A stretch of 64,000 nt of DNA from JACQZO01 sp964512325 (lineage in GTDB: Bacteria; Patescibacteriota; Gracilibacteria; RBG-16-42-10), in assembly GCA_964512325.1 (NCBI GenBank), contig CAZEGN010000001.1, forward strand, positions 62,001 through 126,000. The letters run 5' to 3'. Positions 23,835 through 33,043 of this stretch are shown in pieces; within the stretch, counting starts at the first letter, position 1; each line of letters starts with the position of its first letter. The position numbers and the translations under genes are program-made. Below the pieces are notes generated by a model, which was not told the origin of the DNA, did no database searches, and saw nothing but the letters and a program-made list of their open reading frames with translations.

Positions 23835-25946
23835 TTATTCTACTGTGACCTCAATTTGAGCTGTGTCCACCTGGCCGGCAACATCAGTCGCACGCAAGTT
23901 CACATTGTATCTACCAGGTTGGGCGAACACATGTTCTATACTACGTCCCTGGCCTACCATGCCATCGTTAAAATCCCAGCGATATTCAGTAATGCTTCCA
24001 TGTGAAGCGGCTGCATTAAAAAGGATGCTGAGTGGAGCGGGACCACGAGTACGGCTAGCATCAATTTGCGCAACCGGTGCAGCCACACGCACTGCTACCA
24101 CTAAGGTTTTGGTGGCAGTTTGGTTAGCAATATCACGAGCAGTTAAAGCAACTGTATATACTCCGGGTGAATTATACGTATGCGCAATCTTTGCATTGCT
24201 GATTACTTTTGCGCCATCACCGAAGTCCCATTCATAAGAAATAATATTGCCATTGGCAGAAGTGCTACCTGATGCATCAAAAGAGATGTTAAAAGGAACA
24301 TCACCTGATGGTGTCGTAGGATTGGTAATAATTTGAATTTCAGGCTTTTGTAGATCTGGAGCTCTTACTTGGACGATCTGTGTTGCCGGCGTACTTTCCA
24401 GATTATCATTGTCCTTAACAATTAAATTGACCGTAAAGGTACCAGCTCGAGTAAACGTATGACTCACTCTTTGGCCAGATACTTTGTCTGTGTTGTCGCC
24501 AAAGTCCCACATGTAGTCAGTTATATTGCCATCAGCATCACGTGACTTTTCAGCTGTAAAGTTCACAACAAAAGGGAAAGCTCCTTGCAAAGCCCCCCTC
24601 TCCGGAGCTTTAGGGTCAGTCGTGATCTGCGCCTGGGGAGCTTGCTTCGGCAATCCCGCAATGACGGTAACAACCTTTTCACTTGTGTTGCCATCATTGT
24701 CTTTAACTGTAACTTTGACTTTATAGGTACCCTTCTCAGTAAAAGTATGATTTACAATCTTGCCAGACTCTGGTCGGTCTCCATCACCATAATCCCAATC
24801 AAAGCTGGTTAATTGACCGTCATCAGTAGAATCAGCCGCACTAAAACGTACCGTTAAGGGTAGTTCACCACGCACCACCAGATTATCATCCTCTTCCGTA
24901 GCAGGCGGCGTAGTAGAAATATTAATCACAGGAGCATTTAAAGGAGCTCCTACGGTAATTGTGACTGGATACTCAGTAATATCAAAATTATTGTCAGTAA
25001 GAGTAAGTATTGCTGTGTATGTCCCCTCTTCAGTATAGGTGTGTTCTGTTTTGAAATCGGTCACATTGTCACTGTCATCGCCAAACTTCCACTGTTGACT
25101 AGTAATTTGACCGTTAGGATCGGTTGATCCGGATGCATCAAAAGAGACCTTCAAAGGAGGCGGGCCGCTCACAGGTGCTACTTTCACTACCGGATTAGGT
25201 CGAATATTATTGATTACCACAACCGTGCTAGCCTGTACGGCATTACCCTGAGTATCTGTGCTGGTTACATTTACAATAAACCTCCCCTCTTTAGTATATT
25301 CATGTTCTAGTGCGGGACCTGAACCCGTTGTACCATCACCAAAATCCCAACTAAAAAATCTGCCGGTAGGGTTAATATTCGTCACCTCAAATTTAATTGA
25401 AATAGGTGCTGCCACAGTTAAATTGGCCGGTTCAGTAGTAATTTTAAAAGATGTATCAGTTGCTCTTCTGACGGGAGCACTAACATTGCCTAATAGAAGG
25501 GTGAAAATAATCCACAAAACAGAAATTATCACCAGACTAATACCAGAGCGCACAAGAATGCGACGTGCTCTTCGTACCTGATTGGGCTCTCCTAGTGCTG
25601 CCAAATGCATAAACGCACCTACTACTAAAATTACAATTGTCACAACAAATCCAATTCCAAAAACCACATTGATTACTCGTGACAAAACCGCCTTAATGTC
25701 GGTATCGACGCCAAAAGCAGTTAGCAAATTATTTCCTCCTCCGCTCAAAGCAGCAACAAAAAGCGCAACAATAAAAATAATCACAAACACACCGCCGATC
25801 AACAGTAATATCCTTCTGGCATTTTGTTCACCCGGAGCACGTAATGACTGCCTAGTATTTACTGCCTCTTTAATTTCGTATTTGCTTTTAACGTCATTTT
25901 GCGCTGCCTGTTTGCGAGAAGGTGGAAAATCGCGTGATTCTTCCAT
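23835..25946 (-). CDS. VirB2-like membrane module fused to six PKD domains (cluster member 7)
   Basis: 703 residues. A basic cytoplasmic N-terminus (1-40) is followed by three hydrophobic helices (about 45-67, 93-118, 133-155); the loop between the last two, AFMHLAALGEPNQVRRARRIL, has the same layout as the VirB2-like proteins around it. The rest is about six PKD-type beta domains, each with a WDFGDG-like core (FFSWDFGDGTTGSG, FDWDYGDGDRPES, YMWDFGDNTDK, YEWDFGDGAKV, YRWDFNDGMVG). PKD domains are extracellular and often mediate adhesion or protein-protein contact. It thus looks like a pilin-type anchor carrying an adhesive rod, an arrangement I have not seen described. Confidence 0.8.
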   Translation of the reverse strand: MEESRDFPPSRKQAAQNDVKSKYEIKEAVNTRQSLRAPGEQNARRILLLIGGVFVIIFIVALFVAALSGGGNNLLTAFGVDTDIKAVLSRVINVVFGIGFVVTIVILVVGAFMHLAALGEPNQVRRARRILVRSGISLVIISVLWIIFTLLLGNVSAPVRRATDTSFKITTEPANLTVAAPISIKFEVTNINPTGRFFSWDFGDGTTGSGPALEHEYTKEGRFIVNVTSTDTQGNAVQASTVVVINNIRPNPVVKVAPVSGPPPLKVSFDASGSTDPNGQITSQQWKFGDDSDNVTDFKTEHTYTEEGTYTAILTLTDNNFDITEYPVTITVGAPLNAPVINISTTPPATEEDDNLVVRGELPLTVRFSAADSTDDGQLTSFDWDYGDGDRPESGKIVNHTFTEKGTYKVKVTVKDNDGNTSEKVVTVIAGLPKQAPQAQITTDPKAPERGALQGAFPFVVNFTAEKSRDADGNITDYMWDFGDNTDKVSGQRVSHTFTRAGTFTVNLIVKDNDNLESTPATQIVQVRAPDLQKPEIQIITNPTTPSGDVPFNISFDASGSTSANGNIISYEWDFGDGAKVISNAKIAHTYNSPGVYTVALTARDIANQTATKTLVVAVRVAAPVAQIDASRTRGPAPLSILFNAAASHGSITEYRWDFNDGMVGQGRSIEHVFAQPGRYNVNLRATDVAGQVDTAQIEVTVE

Positions 25947-25961
25947 AGATGAAATTTTATT

Positions 25962-28900
25962 TTATTGAGTCACCACAATTGTCTGTTCGGGACTTGCACT
26001 TTCAGAACCATCGACAGATCTAATTGTCACCTTTACTTTATATGTTCCCGCTGTTTTGTAAATATGAGCAACTTGTGGTTGCGCTGAAACCGAGGTCTGA
26101 CCATCTCCAAATTCGTAGCGGTACTCCTTTATTTGGGCAGTGCCCGCAGTCGAACTGCTCGCATCAAATTGTACTGTTAAGGGAGCAACGCCAGTAAGGG
26201 GGCCTACTACCAAACGCGCAAATGCTGGAATGGTTTTTACTTCAGCCTGCACTTGTACACGGTTAATTCTGCTAGCAACAGTATCAGTAACCGTGAGTGT
26301 GACTGTATAGACACCCGGTGTCTTATAAAGGTGAGTAACTTTTGGCCCATCAGCTAAAGGAGAATTATCGCCAAAATCCCAAGAGTATTGCAGATTTGTA
26401 TTTTTGCCATTCACATTTACAGACTTGCTACCATCAAAAAGAAATGGTCTTTGTGTATCGCCTGTTAAAGGATAACTTGGTGTGTAAAAAATACTGGCAA
26501 TAGGATCTGCCCCATCCCCCACATGGATAGGATAAGCTGATACCGCTTCTTCGCCTTCAGCATCACGCACCTTGAGTGTCACCAAGTAACGTCCAGGTGT
26601 ATTATAGGTGTGACTTTGTTCGGCAACACCCTGTGTGATACGGTTATTAACCAGTGGCGCTGCCCCATCACCAAAGTCCCACACAAATTCAGTAATAGAA
26701 TTGGTGTCATGGCGAGTTGCTAAACTACGGAAACCAGCACCAACCAATTGCACTGTAAAGGGAGCATTGCCAATTGCTTGTGTGCCCTCTTTCACTTGCA
26801 TGGTTGAAACCAATAAGGAATTAATGCTTACTATTTGCGTTGCTTCACTGGTTAGCCCTGCGGAATCGCTGACTTGCAAACGCACAACATTAGAACCAAT
26901 TTTGTCCAAAACCTGGGTAAACTGTGGCGAACGACTACCAGTTACCTCATAGAAACCATCATTATTAAAGTCCCAACTATAAGACAAGACATCATTTTGA
27001 TCTGGATCGGATGAGTCTTTAGCGTCAAATGTTATTTTATTGGGAACATATGGATCATACGTATAAGTAAAAGCAGCTTGTGGAGCGCTAGATGACACGT
27101 AAAAGTCTTCACTGACACGATTGCTTACTGCACCGAGATTCGTAGTGACCTGAAGTGACACTTGGTATTTACCCGGCTTCGGGAAGCTATAAATAAATGA
27201 CTTCAAATTTGACGTATAGACCAATTCATTTGCAGCTGAAACAATACGCCAATTATATTGGCTAATTGAGCCTTGTGGCGTAGTAGAAGCTGAGGCATCA
27301 AACCTTTGTTGCGAAGCTGTTGTTAAAGGCATTTCACCATAAAAGTCAAAGTCAGCTGCAGGTGAAGCAGCATCACTTAAAATTACTGTCTTTTTCTCTT
27401 CACCAATATTTTGGGCATCATCCGTGACCCGCAAAGTGACAGTATAAATACCTGCTTTTTCATATGTGTGGCTTACCTTTTCCTTTGCAGCAAGCTGATT
27501 TTGACTTTGTAGTAACGGCTCTGATCCATCACCAAAATCCCATTCGGCTTTTACTAATTGTGTACGAGCATTAAAGCCCGCCACCACAGCACCACTGCTC
27601 TCTTGTGCGGTAAAGTCGAGACTAGTTGCACCAAAAAATGGTTGGGTAAAAAAGTGCTTATTGGAATTTGACCAGTTTGTTTGAGTGGCAGAACGGATTT
27701 GCAATTTGATATCAGGTGGAGCAGAAATTACTCTAATTTTTCTCTGCGTGACTCCTACAAATTGCCCATTTTCCGCCCGTAAAACCAAGGTGTAATTTCC
27801 CGCTACTGTATAGGTATGCGACACGACACCATTATCTACACCACTATCAGTTTTTCCATCACCAAAATCCCAAACCAGCTTCAGTTGAGATCCTGGGGTA
27901 GGGTCATACGACGACAAACCAGAAAAAGTAACAGGTTCATTCGCAGTAACTACTAGCTCATCAGGAATAGGTCCTAGAATTGAATCTTGATCGGTAATAA
28001 TAATCGCCACAGGCACTACAGGCGTTACTTTTACTTCACTTGTAACAGCTGAAAAACCCGATGGCCCCTTGACCATTAGCTTCACTAAATAGGTAGTTGC
28101 CTTAGTATATGTATGTGAAACATAAGGACCAAAAGCAAATGTACCATCACCAAAGTCCCAAAAGTAATCTTTGGTAGCAATAGTACCCAAACTATCAGAT
28201 GAATCGGAAGCATCAAAGTGAATTACTTGGTAAGTAGAATTGCTCGCTTTTGCTGCTTGATTGCTTTTTAAATTTGCTTTGATGGTACCACCTGACTGAT
28301 CTCTATTGGTAGAAAGATTCTGTAGGGCTTGATAAAGAAACACGGCGGCATCCATTTGAGCCTGATATTGTGCAATATCGATATTTCCACCATTATTCAT
28401 GGCTAGCACTCCTATACCAGCGATGTTGTCGCCCACACTTCTTAAGCTCTGGCCTAGTAATGACATGCTAGGGAAAAAGAAACTCGTTGAACTGCTTGTA
28501 CCTTCTTGTAGGGTAGTTGCTGCTAGAACTAATGATTCAGCAAGTAAATGCAAACCAAAACCACTTAATACCATGGCCTGCTCCACTGGAATTACTTGTT
28601 CACGCGCTTTTAAGTCATTACCCAACTTTTGCAAAGCGGCGCTGTAGGTTGAAATTACTTGTGCTGCATCGGTTTTTTCGGGTGTGACTTTTAAAATATA
28701 ATCTGATACTTGCACTAAAAAGGCTGCCGTAGTCACAAACCATTGAGCCTGGGCATCCATATTGCTCCTAACATAAGTTAATTGTTCACTTAACAAGGAT
28801 TGAGTATTGGGAACAACCGTAGTTTGTGTTTGAGGTAGAGTGGTCGGAGCAACAATATTAATTTGACTTCCCGGCACAGCCACTGGTGCAGCCGTCGTAG

Positions 28901-28976
28901 CAGCGAATAGTGTATCTACCACAAGTGATGGCACTAAAAGCAGACCAAGAAATGCCCGAGCAAGAAATTTACGCAT
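25962..28976 (-). CDS. Large secreted protein with about eight PKD domains (cluster member 8)
   Basis: 1004 residues. Signal peptide (MRKFLARAFLGLLLVPSLVV... ending near LFAATTAAP), a mostly helical N-terminal region (about 50-240) with few Cys, then about eight PKD-like repeats: YFWDFGDGTFAFG, LVWDFGDGKTDSG, AEWDFGDGSEPLL, a degenerate YNWRIVSAA, YSWDFNNDGFYEV, FVWDFGDGAAPLV, YSWDFGDNSPLAD and YRYEFGDGQTSVS. No C-terminal anchor is seen. It is 15 nt upstream of the membrane-anchored PKD gene, and the two may interact. Its size and position suggest a surface stalk or adhesin of the cluster. Confidence 0.82.
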   Translation of the reverse strand: MRKFLARAFLGLLLVPSLVVDTLFAATTAAPVAVPGSQINIVAPTTLPQTQTTVVPNTQSLLSEQLTYVRSNMDAQAQWFVTTAAFLVQVSDYILKVTPEKTDAAQVISTYSAALQKLGNDLKAREQVIPVEQAMVLSGFGLHLLAESLVLAATTLQEGTSSSTSFFFPSMSLLGQSLRSVGDNIAGIGVLAMNNGGNIDIAQYQAQMDAAVFLYQALQNLSTNRDQSGGTIKANLKSNQAAKASNSTYQVIHFDASDSSDSLGTIATKDYFWDFGDGTFAFGPYVSHTYTKATTYLVKLMVKGPSGFSAVTSEVKVTPVVPVAIIITDQDSILGPIPDELVVTANEPVTFSGLSSYDPTPGSQLKLVWDFGDGKTDSGVDNGVVSHTYTVAGNYTLVLRAENGQFVGVTQRKIRVISAPPDIKLQIRSATQTNWSNSNKHFFTQPFFGATSLDFTAQESSGAVVAGFNARTQLVKAEWDFGDGSEPLLQSQNQLAAKEKVSHTYEKAGIYTVTLRVTDDAQNIGEEKKTVILSDAASPAADFDFYGEMPLTTASQQRFDASASTTPQGSISQYNWRIVSAANELVYTSNLKSFIYSFPKPGKYQVSLQVTTNLGAVSNRVSEDFYVSSSAPQAAFTYTYDPYVPNKITFDAKDSSDPDQNDVLSYSWDFNNDGFYEVTGSRSPQFTQVLDKIGSNVVRLQVSDSAGLTSEATQIVSINSLLVSTMQVKEGTQAIGNAPFTVQLVGAGFRSLATRHDTNSITEFVWDFGDGAAPLVNNRITQGVAEQSHTYNTPGRYLVTLKVRDAEGEEAVSAYPIHVGDGADPIASIFYTPSYPLTGDTQRPFLFDGSKSVNVNGKNTNLQYSWDFGDNSPLADGPKVTHLYKTPGVYTVTLTVTDTVASRINRVQVQAEVKTIPAFARLVVGPLTGVAPLTVQFDASSSTAGTAQIKEYRYEFGDGQTSVSAQPQVAHIYKTAGTYKVKVTIRSVDGSESASPEQTIVVTQ

Positions 28977-28988
28977 GAAAGCGAAAAA

Positions 28989-29675
28989 TTAGAGACGAAC
29001 GCCTACAGCAAAGCCCAAACCTGTACCACCTGGGAAACCGGGGAAAGAGCGTTCAATCCCGACTCCCGTAAACCCATCACTAACCTGAGGACCAATTCCA
29101 GCAATTAAAGTATTGGTTGCTGCATAAGAGAGAGCGATCACAATTACACCAATAACAGCATAAGTGATAGTTTGCTTTCCTTTTTTGGTCATTTCCGCAT
29201 CTCCAGCGGAAGCGAGATAACGAAACCCACCATATACTAGCATTAAAAATGCAATGAGAGCTACAAAACCTAAAAAGAAGTTAATTATCTGCACAATCAA
29301 GGGCTCAAGCTGTGGATTATTAGCCTGCAAGACCGTCCCTTGTGGTACATGAATACCGTAACTACTTAATTGACCAAGATTCAAACCAGGAATGCCACCA
29401 CTCAAATTGCCAGTAGCACCAGCAATTGCGCCAGCGACAGCTCCCACTCCAGCACCAATCAAACCACCAACTAAAGCACCATCACTCCCGCCAACTAAAC
29501 GCCCTACACCTGCGCCGAGTGCACCACCAGCACCCGCACCAGCTAGTCCACCACCCAAACCACCTAGAACATCGGAGACAGTGTCAGCCCGTGCTTGGTG
29601 AATAGCAAGTGGCGCTAAACTAATAGTAGTGGCAGTAATGAGAAGAAATAATGAAGCTAAAAGTTTGCGGAACAT
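28989..29675 (-). CDS. VirB2-like two-helix protein with glycine-zipper region (cluster member 9)
   Basis: 228 residues. Signal peptide ending near HQARAD; residues about 35-90 are a Gly/Ala-rich series (LGAGVGRLVGGSDGALVGGL-like) with GxxxG periodicity, a glycine-zipper pattern known from oligomerising or membrane-inserting proteins. Two helices then flank YGGFRYLASAGDAEMTKKGK. The tail ends PGGTGLGFAVGVRL, again Gly-alternating. The combination of zipper and VirB2-like module is unusual. Confidence 0.75.
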   Translation of the reverse strand: MFRKLLASLFLLITATTISLAPLAIHQARADTVSDVLGGLGGGLAGAGAGGALGAGVGRLVGGSDGALVGGLIGAGVGAVAGAIAGATGNLSGGIPGLNLGQLSSYGIHVPQGTVLQANNPQLEPLIVQIINFFLGFVALIAFLMLVYGGFRYLASAGDAEMTKKGKQTITYAVIGVIVIALSYAATNTLIAGIGPQVSDGFTGVGIERSFPGFPGGTGLGFAVGVRL

Positions 29676-29695
29676 AAAAATAAGTTGTTATTGGT

Positions 29696-30298
29696 TTAGA
29701 GTCCAAGATTTAAGCCAACACCGATATTTACATTGGTATTATTTGCAGGAGCACCACTTTGTCCCCCTGTAACTGCAATAGAAACAATAGTATAGGCAAA
29801 TATTGCCACTAAAATTCCCGTTATGGCGCCCCAAATTGCTTTGGTTGCCTTGCTAACCTGACCAGAATCACCACGAGCAGTCATGTAGAGATAACCACCG
29901 TATACCATATAAATGACAGCAACACTACCAATCAGAGCCAATAGGAAGTTGGTAATGCTGATGATTAAAATATTAGCGCCACCAATATTGATACCACGAG
30001 CAGGATCGAAAATTGCTCCTATGCTTTCCGCTAAAGCCACAACAACGAGACCAATAACGGCATACGTAATGCTTTCTTTTGATTTTTTTATCGCGCCATC
30101 ATCGCCTCTTGCAGTAATATACAAAAATCCTGCAATCACAATATAAAGTATCGCTACTGAGGCAGATATACTTTGCAAGGTGCGAATAATAAACAAAAAG
30201 AAATTACTTGCTTCCGTAATTTGCGGCACACCACTAACATCAGATGGGAGCGGAATAGCGTATGCTTGAGGTATTAATGCAGAAATAAGAGAAGACAT
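29696..30298 (-). CDS. Tandem-duplicated VirB2-like protein (cluster member 10)
   Basis: 200 residues containing two complete two-helix units in one chain: the first around IAGFLYITARGDDGAIKKSK, the second around YGGYLYMTARGDSGQVSKAT. The units are about 85 residues apart and clearly related, so the gene arose by internal duplication or fusion of neighbours. The tail reads NTNVNIGVGLNLGL. It begins 3 nt after member 11's stop. No typical long signal peptide; the N-terminus SSLISALIPQAYAIPLPS may contain a short one. Confidence 0.75.
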   Translation of the reverse strand: MSSLISALIPQAYAIPLPSDVSGVPQITEASNFFLFIIRTLQSISASVAILYIVIAGFLYITARGDDGAIKKSKESITYAVIGLVVVALAESIGAIFDPARGINIGGANILIISITNFLLALIGSVAVIYMVYGGYLYMTARGDSGQVSKATKAIWGAITGILVAIFAYTIVSIAVTGGQSGAPANNTNVNIGVGLNLGL

Positions 30299-30301
30299 AA
30301 A

Positions 30302-30613
30302 TTAACGTGCTAAACGAGGTAATTGATTGATAACAATATTTACAATCAGAAATGATAATGTAACCACGATAATACCCACTACTGCGCCAAAGATTTTCGT
30401 CTTTCCTTTTGCTTTTGTATCAGGATCCCATCCCCATATGTATTGACTAGCACCAATAAACACAAACAACACCGCAACACCGCCCGCAATACCCAATAGA
30501 AAATCTATTGCATAATGGATTAAAACAGCAATATCGCTTAACTGCGGGTCATCTAGAATATAGTCACCTTGATTGGGCGTCAATGTCGTGGCAATCAAAT
30601 AAAACCAGCTCAT
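30302..30613 (-). CDS. Short VirB2-like two-helix protein, first gene of the cluster (member 11)
   Basis: 103 residues, close to the size of mature conjugative pilins. Helices flank GASQYIWGWDPDTKAKGKTK, a diverged form of the shared loop; no signal peptide is obvious. It is preceded on the minus strand by TACAAT (30637-30632) 18 nt before the ATG, with a possible TTGGTA -35, inside the 3' end of the upstream hydrolase gene. It therefore probably starts the transcript for members 11 to 7. Confidence 0.7.
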   Translation of the reverse strand: MSWFYLIATTLTPNQGDYILDDPQLSDIAVLIHYAIDFLLGIAGGVAVLFVFIGASQYIWGWDPDTKAKGKTKIFGAVVGIIVVTLSFLIVNIVINQLPRLAR

Positions 30614-30629
30614 AAATTAATAATTCATA

Positions 30630-31469
30630 CTATTGTAACAAAAATTTCGTAATCGTACCAACTTTATCAGTCCGAATTATGTTTCCATACTGCGCTAAAC
30701 GCATCAAAGTCATATCATTCGGGTGACCATAGACATTACTTTCACCGGCACTAATCCACATTTCTTTTGGCTTTAGCACAGCCAAAAAGGCCGACGTAGA
30801 ACTAGTAGAACTACCATGATGAGCAACCTTTAAGAATGTTGAGGCTAAATCATATTGATAATAATACAGCAATACTTTTTCTAGCTCTTTTTCCATGTCG
30901 GCTGCAAAGAAAATGCTTTCTTTAGGTGTAATTAGGCGAAAGACTAAAGAGGCATTATTGATATTTTTAAATGCATTATTGTTTCGTAATGGCTCGAACG
31001 GAAATAAAATGTCTAGATAAATATTTTGAGCGATTTGCCAGTCCATATTGGCCTGTGCCTGAAATATAGGGATACCACGATCTCTAGCCTGAGCGACTAA
31101 GCGTTGATAATTAGTACTTTTGTAAGTCACCCCCGTCAGCAACAGTCCTCTTACCTGATAGCGATTCAGCACTGCCAAGGCACCATCCAAATGATCAGCG
31201 TGAGGATGAGTAATCACTAACAAATCTAAAGCTTGTTTGAGATAGGGCAAGTGCTCTGCCAGAGGCGCCAATATATTTTGATCAGGGCCGCCGTCAATAA
31301 GAATATACTTATAATCTGGTGTAGTAATCAGAATGGCATCACCCTGTCCCACATCAAGAATATTGATTTTCAGCGCTGTTGGTTTAACAAAATAGCCAGC
31401 GAAGGAGATTGTTGCGAGAAAAATCGACATATCAATCAGAGCAACAGCGATCACCATATTTAGCCGCAT
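30630..31469 (-). CDS. ComEC-like secreted metallo-beta-lactamase-fold hydrolase
   Basis: 279 residues from ATG 31469. One N-terminal hydrophobic helix, then the beta-lactamase fold as in the C-terminal domain of ComEC: INILDVGQGDAILI, the metal motif THPHADHLDGAL, and FLKVAHHGSSTSSTS, plus HPND near the end. In ComEC this domain degrades the non-transported DNA strand during uptake; here the channel domain is absent, so it is a stand-alone exported nuclease or related hydrolase. The start is uncertain (TTG-type starts upstream). It is divergent from mscS and lies directly upstream of the pilin-like cluster. Confidence 0.82.
   Translation of the reverse strand: MRLNMVIAVALIDMSIFLATISFAGYFVKPTALKINILDVGQGDAILITTPDYKYILIDGGPDQNILAPLAEHLPYLKQALDLLVITHPHADHLDGALAVLNRYQVRGLLLTGVTYKSTNYQRLVAQARDRGIPIFQAQANMDWQIAQNIYLDILFPFEPLRNNNAFKNINNASLVFRLITPKESIFFAADMEKELEKVLLYYYQYDLASTFLKVAHHGSSTSSTSAFLAVLKPKEMWISAGESNVYGHPNDMTLMRLAQYGNIIRTDKVGTITKFLLQ
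30632..30661 (-). promoter_or_regulatory. Predicted promoter of the pilin-like/PKD cluster
   Basis: Minus strand TTGGTA, 18-nt spacer, TACAAT (30637-30632); the -10 ends 18 nt before ATG 30613. Confidence 0.5.
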
Positions 31470-31548
31470 TATTAAAAAGGTTACTTGCTGTTGAGTATAA
31501 AAGAGCAAATATGAACTTGTTGTTTTTCCTAGCCAGACAAAAATGTGC

Positions 31549-31554
31549 TACAAT
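31549..31554 (+). promoter_or_regulatory. -10 element of mscS
   Basis: TACAAT preceded by TGTGC (extended -10 type), ending 22 nt before ATG 31577. Confidence 0.55.
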
Positions 31555-31576
31555 GTAGTGTGAAACAAAAATATAT

Positions 31577-32572
31577 ATGGCAAGCTCCCAAGTTACCGAC
31601 GTCTCTAGTCAAACATCAGAAAATGTTGTGGGTTTTGTTAATATGGTGATTAATAAAATTCCAGCACTATTTTTAGCAATAGTGGTGTTTGGGTTAGCGA
31701 TCTTATTAGCAAAAGTGGTGAAAGCATGGGCCCAAAGATCAATTCTAAAATCAGGCAGCAATGAAGGGGCAATGAGTATTGTCGGCAAGACTGCCTATAT
31801 CGGCACGATTATTCTTGGCCTAACAATAGCTTTAAAAATACTGGAAATTGATATCAGCTTTATTGTAGCTGCCATGGGTTTTGGTCTCGGTTTTGCGATG
31901 AAGGACATTTTAGAAAATTATTTTTCAGGTGTGCTAATTCTGGTTCAGAAACCATTCACCGTTGGTGATATCATCAAAGCTGGCAATTTCGTGGGAAAAG
32001 TAGAAGAGATTGAAGCCAGAGCAACATTTCTGCGTGTTTTTGATGGACAAAGAGTTATCATTCCGAACTCTACTATGATTTCAAGTGCAGTTATTAATTA
32101 CTCTTCTTTTCCCGAACGAAGAATTAATATTGAATTCAGTGTTTCTTATGACACTAACCTACAACAAGCATCTCAGCTGGTAGTGGATCTCATGAAAACT
32201 CACCCTAAGATTATGCAGGAGCCATCACCTTCTGTTACTATTAATGGCTTTGGTGATAGCAATATTGACTTAACCGCTCACTTCTGGGTAGATCGCAGCC
32301 AAAACAACTGGATCAAACTGAATACTGAAATGATGCGTCTCATTAAAGAAACTCTAGATCAGAATGACATCGGTGTTTCTTATCCTGTTATGACATTAAA
32401 TGTAAACAAACATGATTCAGATGATATATATCGTGTAATGAACTCTAAGTTACCCCAATCAAATCCTCCTACTGAAATGTCGATCCCTACAATCTCTAAC
32501 ACTCGTGAAGCAGAAAGCAGCATGCATCTCGAGCCAATAGCTGGAAATGATAATAATTCAGCGCAAGCGTAA
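31577..32572 (+). CDS. mscS: MscS-family mechanosensitive channel
   Basis: 331 residues. Three N-terminal helices; the pore-lining third helix reads AAMGFGLGFAMKDILENYFSGVLIL, with the Gly/Ala pattern of MscS TM3. The beta domain follows (VGDIIKAGNFVGKVEEIEARATFLRVFDGQRVIIPNS), then the alpha/beta vestibule domain. The last 60 residues are a disordered hydrophilic tail (LPQSNPPTEMSIPTISNTRE) not found in E. coli MscS. It releases solutes on osmotic down-shock. Good -10 box, short leader, no Shine-Dalgarno sequence. Confidence 0.94.
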   Translation: MASSQVTDVSSQTSENVVGFVNMVINKIPALFLAIVVFGLAILLAKVVKAWAQRSILKSGSNEGAMSIVGKTAYIGTIILGLTIALKILEIDISFIVAAMGFGLGFAMKDILENYFSGVLILVQKPFTVGDIIKAGNFVGKVEEIEARATFLRVFDGQRVIIPNSTMISSAVINYSSFPERRINIEFSVSYDTNLQQASQLVVDLMKTHPKIMQEPSPSVTINGFGDSNIDLTAHFWVDRSQNNWIKLNTEMMRLIKETLDQNDIGVSYPVMTLNVNKHDSDDIYRVMNSKLPQSNPPTEMSIPTISNTREAESSMHLEPIAGNDNNSAQA

Positions 32573-32578
32573 ATTAGG

Positions 32579-32606
32579 TTGCACAAATACATCATTTCTG
32601 TAAAAT
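32579..32606 (+). promoter_or_regulatory. Promoter of ferredoxin gene
   Basis: TTGCAC (32579-32584), 16-nt spacer ending in TG, TAAAAT (32601-32606), 23 nt before ATG 32630. Confidence 0.65.
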
Positions 32607-32629
32607 GTGTGCACTAACGTCTGTTCATC

Positions 32630-32935
32630 ATGTCTGCAAACGATCAGTCAAATTCCTCAACGAATAACAGCTCAAAATCTCGACAAGCTCATCGTGTAGG
32701 GAAGTACATTGTGGAAATCGATCGCAGCAAGTGTATTAGTGTGGCCAATTGCGTTGCCATTACACCAGATGTATTTGAACTTGATGAAGAACAAATCGCA
32801 GTATTTCTAGAGCCTAATGCCGAAACGGGGAAATATGAGAGTGATGATGATACAGTGCTCATGTCCGCTCGCAGCTGTCCGACACAGGCCATTATCATCA
32901 AAGATGCTGAGACTGGAGAGCAAATTTTCCCTTAG
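32630..32935 (+). CDS. Single-cluster ferredoxin
   Basis: 101 residues. After a 25-residue Ser/Asn-rich extension the ferredoxin domain reads VEIDRSKCISVANCVAITPD, a Cys-x5-Cys arrangement, and ends with SCPTQAIIIKD. Only three cluster Cys are visible, which fits [3Fe-4S] or incomplete [4Fe-4S] ferredoxins of the type that serve P450s. The redox partner is unknown; no P450 or reductase is in the window. A GMC-type oxidoreductase lies at 40.3 kb but is not linked. It has its own promoter and is followed by an independent SLH gene. Confidence 0.85.
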   Translation: MSANDQSNSSTNNSSKSRQAHRVGKYIVEIDRSKCISVANCVAITPDVFELDEEQIAVFLEPNAETGKYESDDDTVLMSARSCPTQAIIIKDAETGEQIFP

Positions 32936-33043
32936 TCTGAGCATTCATTCGCAACAAGCAATAAGTTTATAGGCTGTAAATACATAAGCTGGTGTATCTC
33001 ATATATTCATATGCTATGATGCCTGCGACTTTTAAATTTCTGT

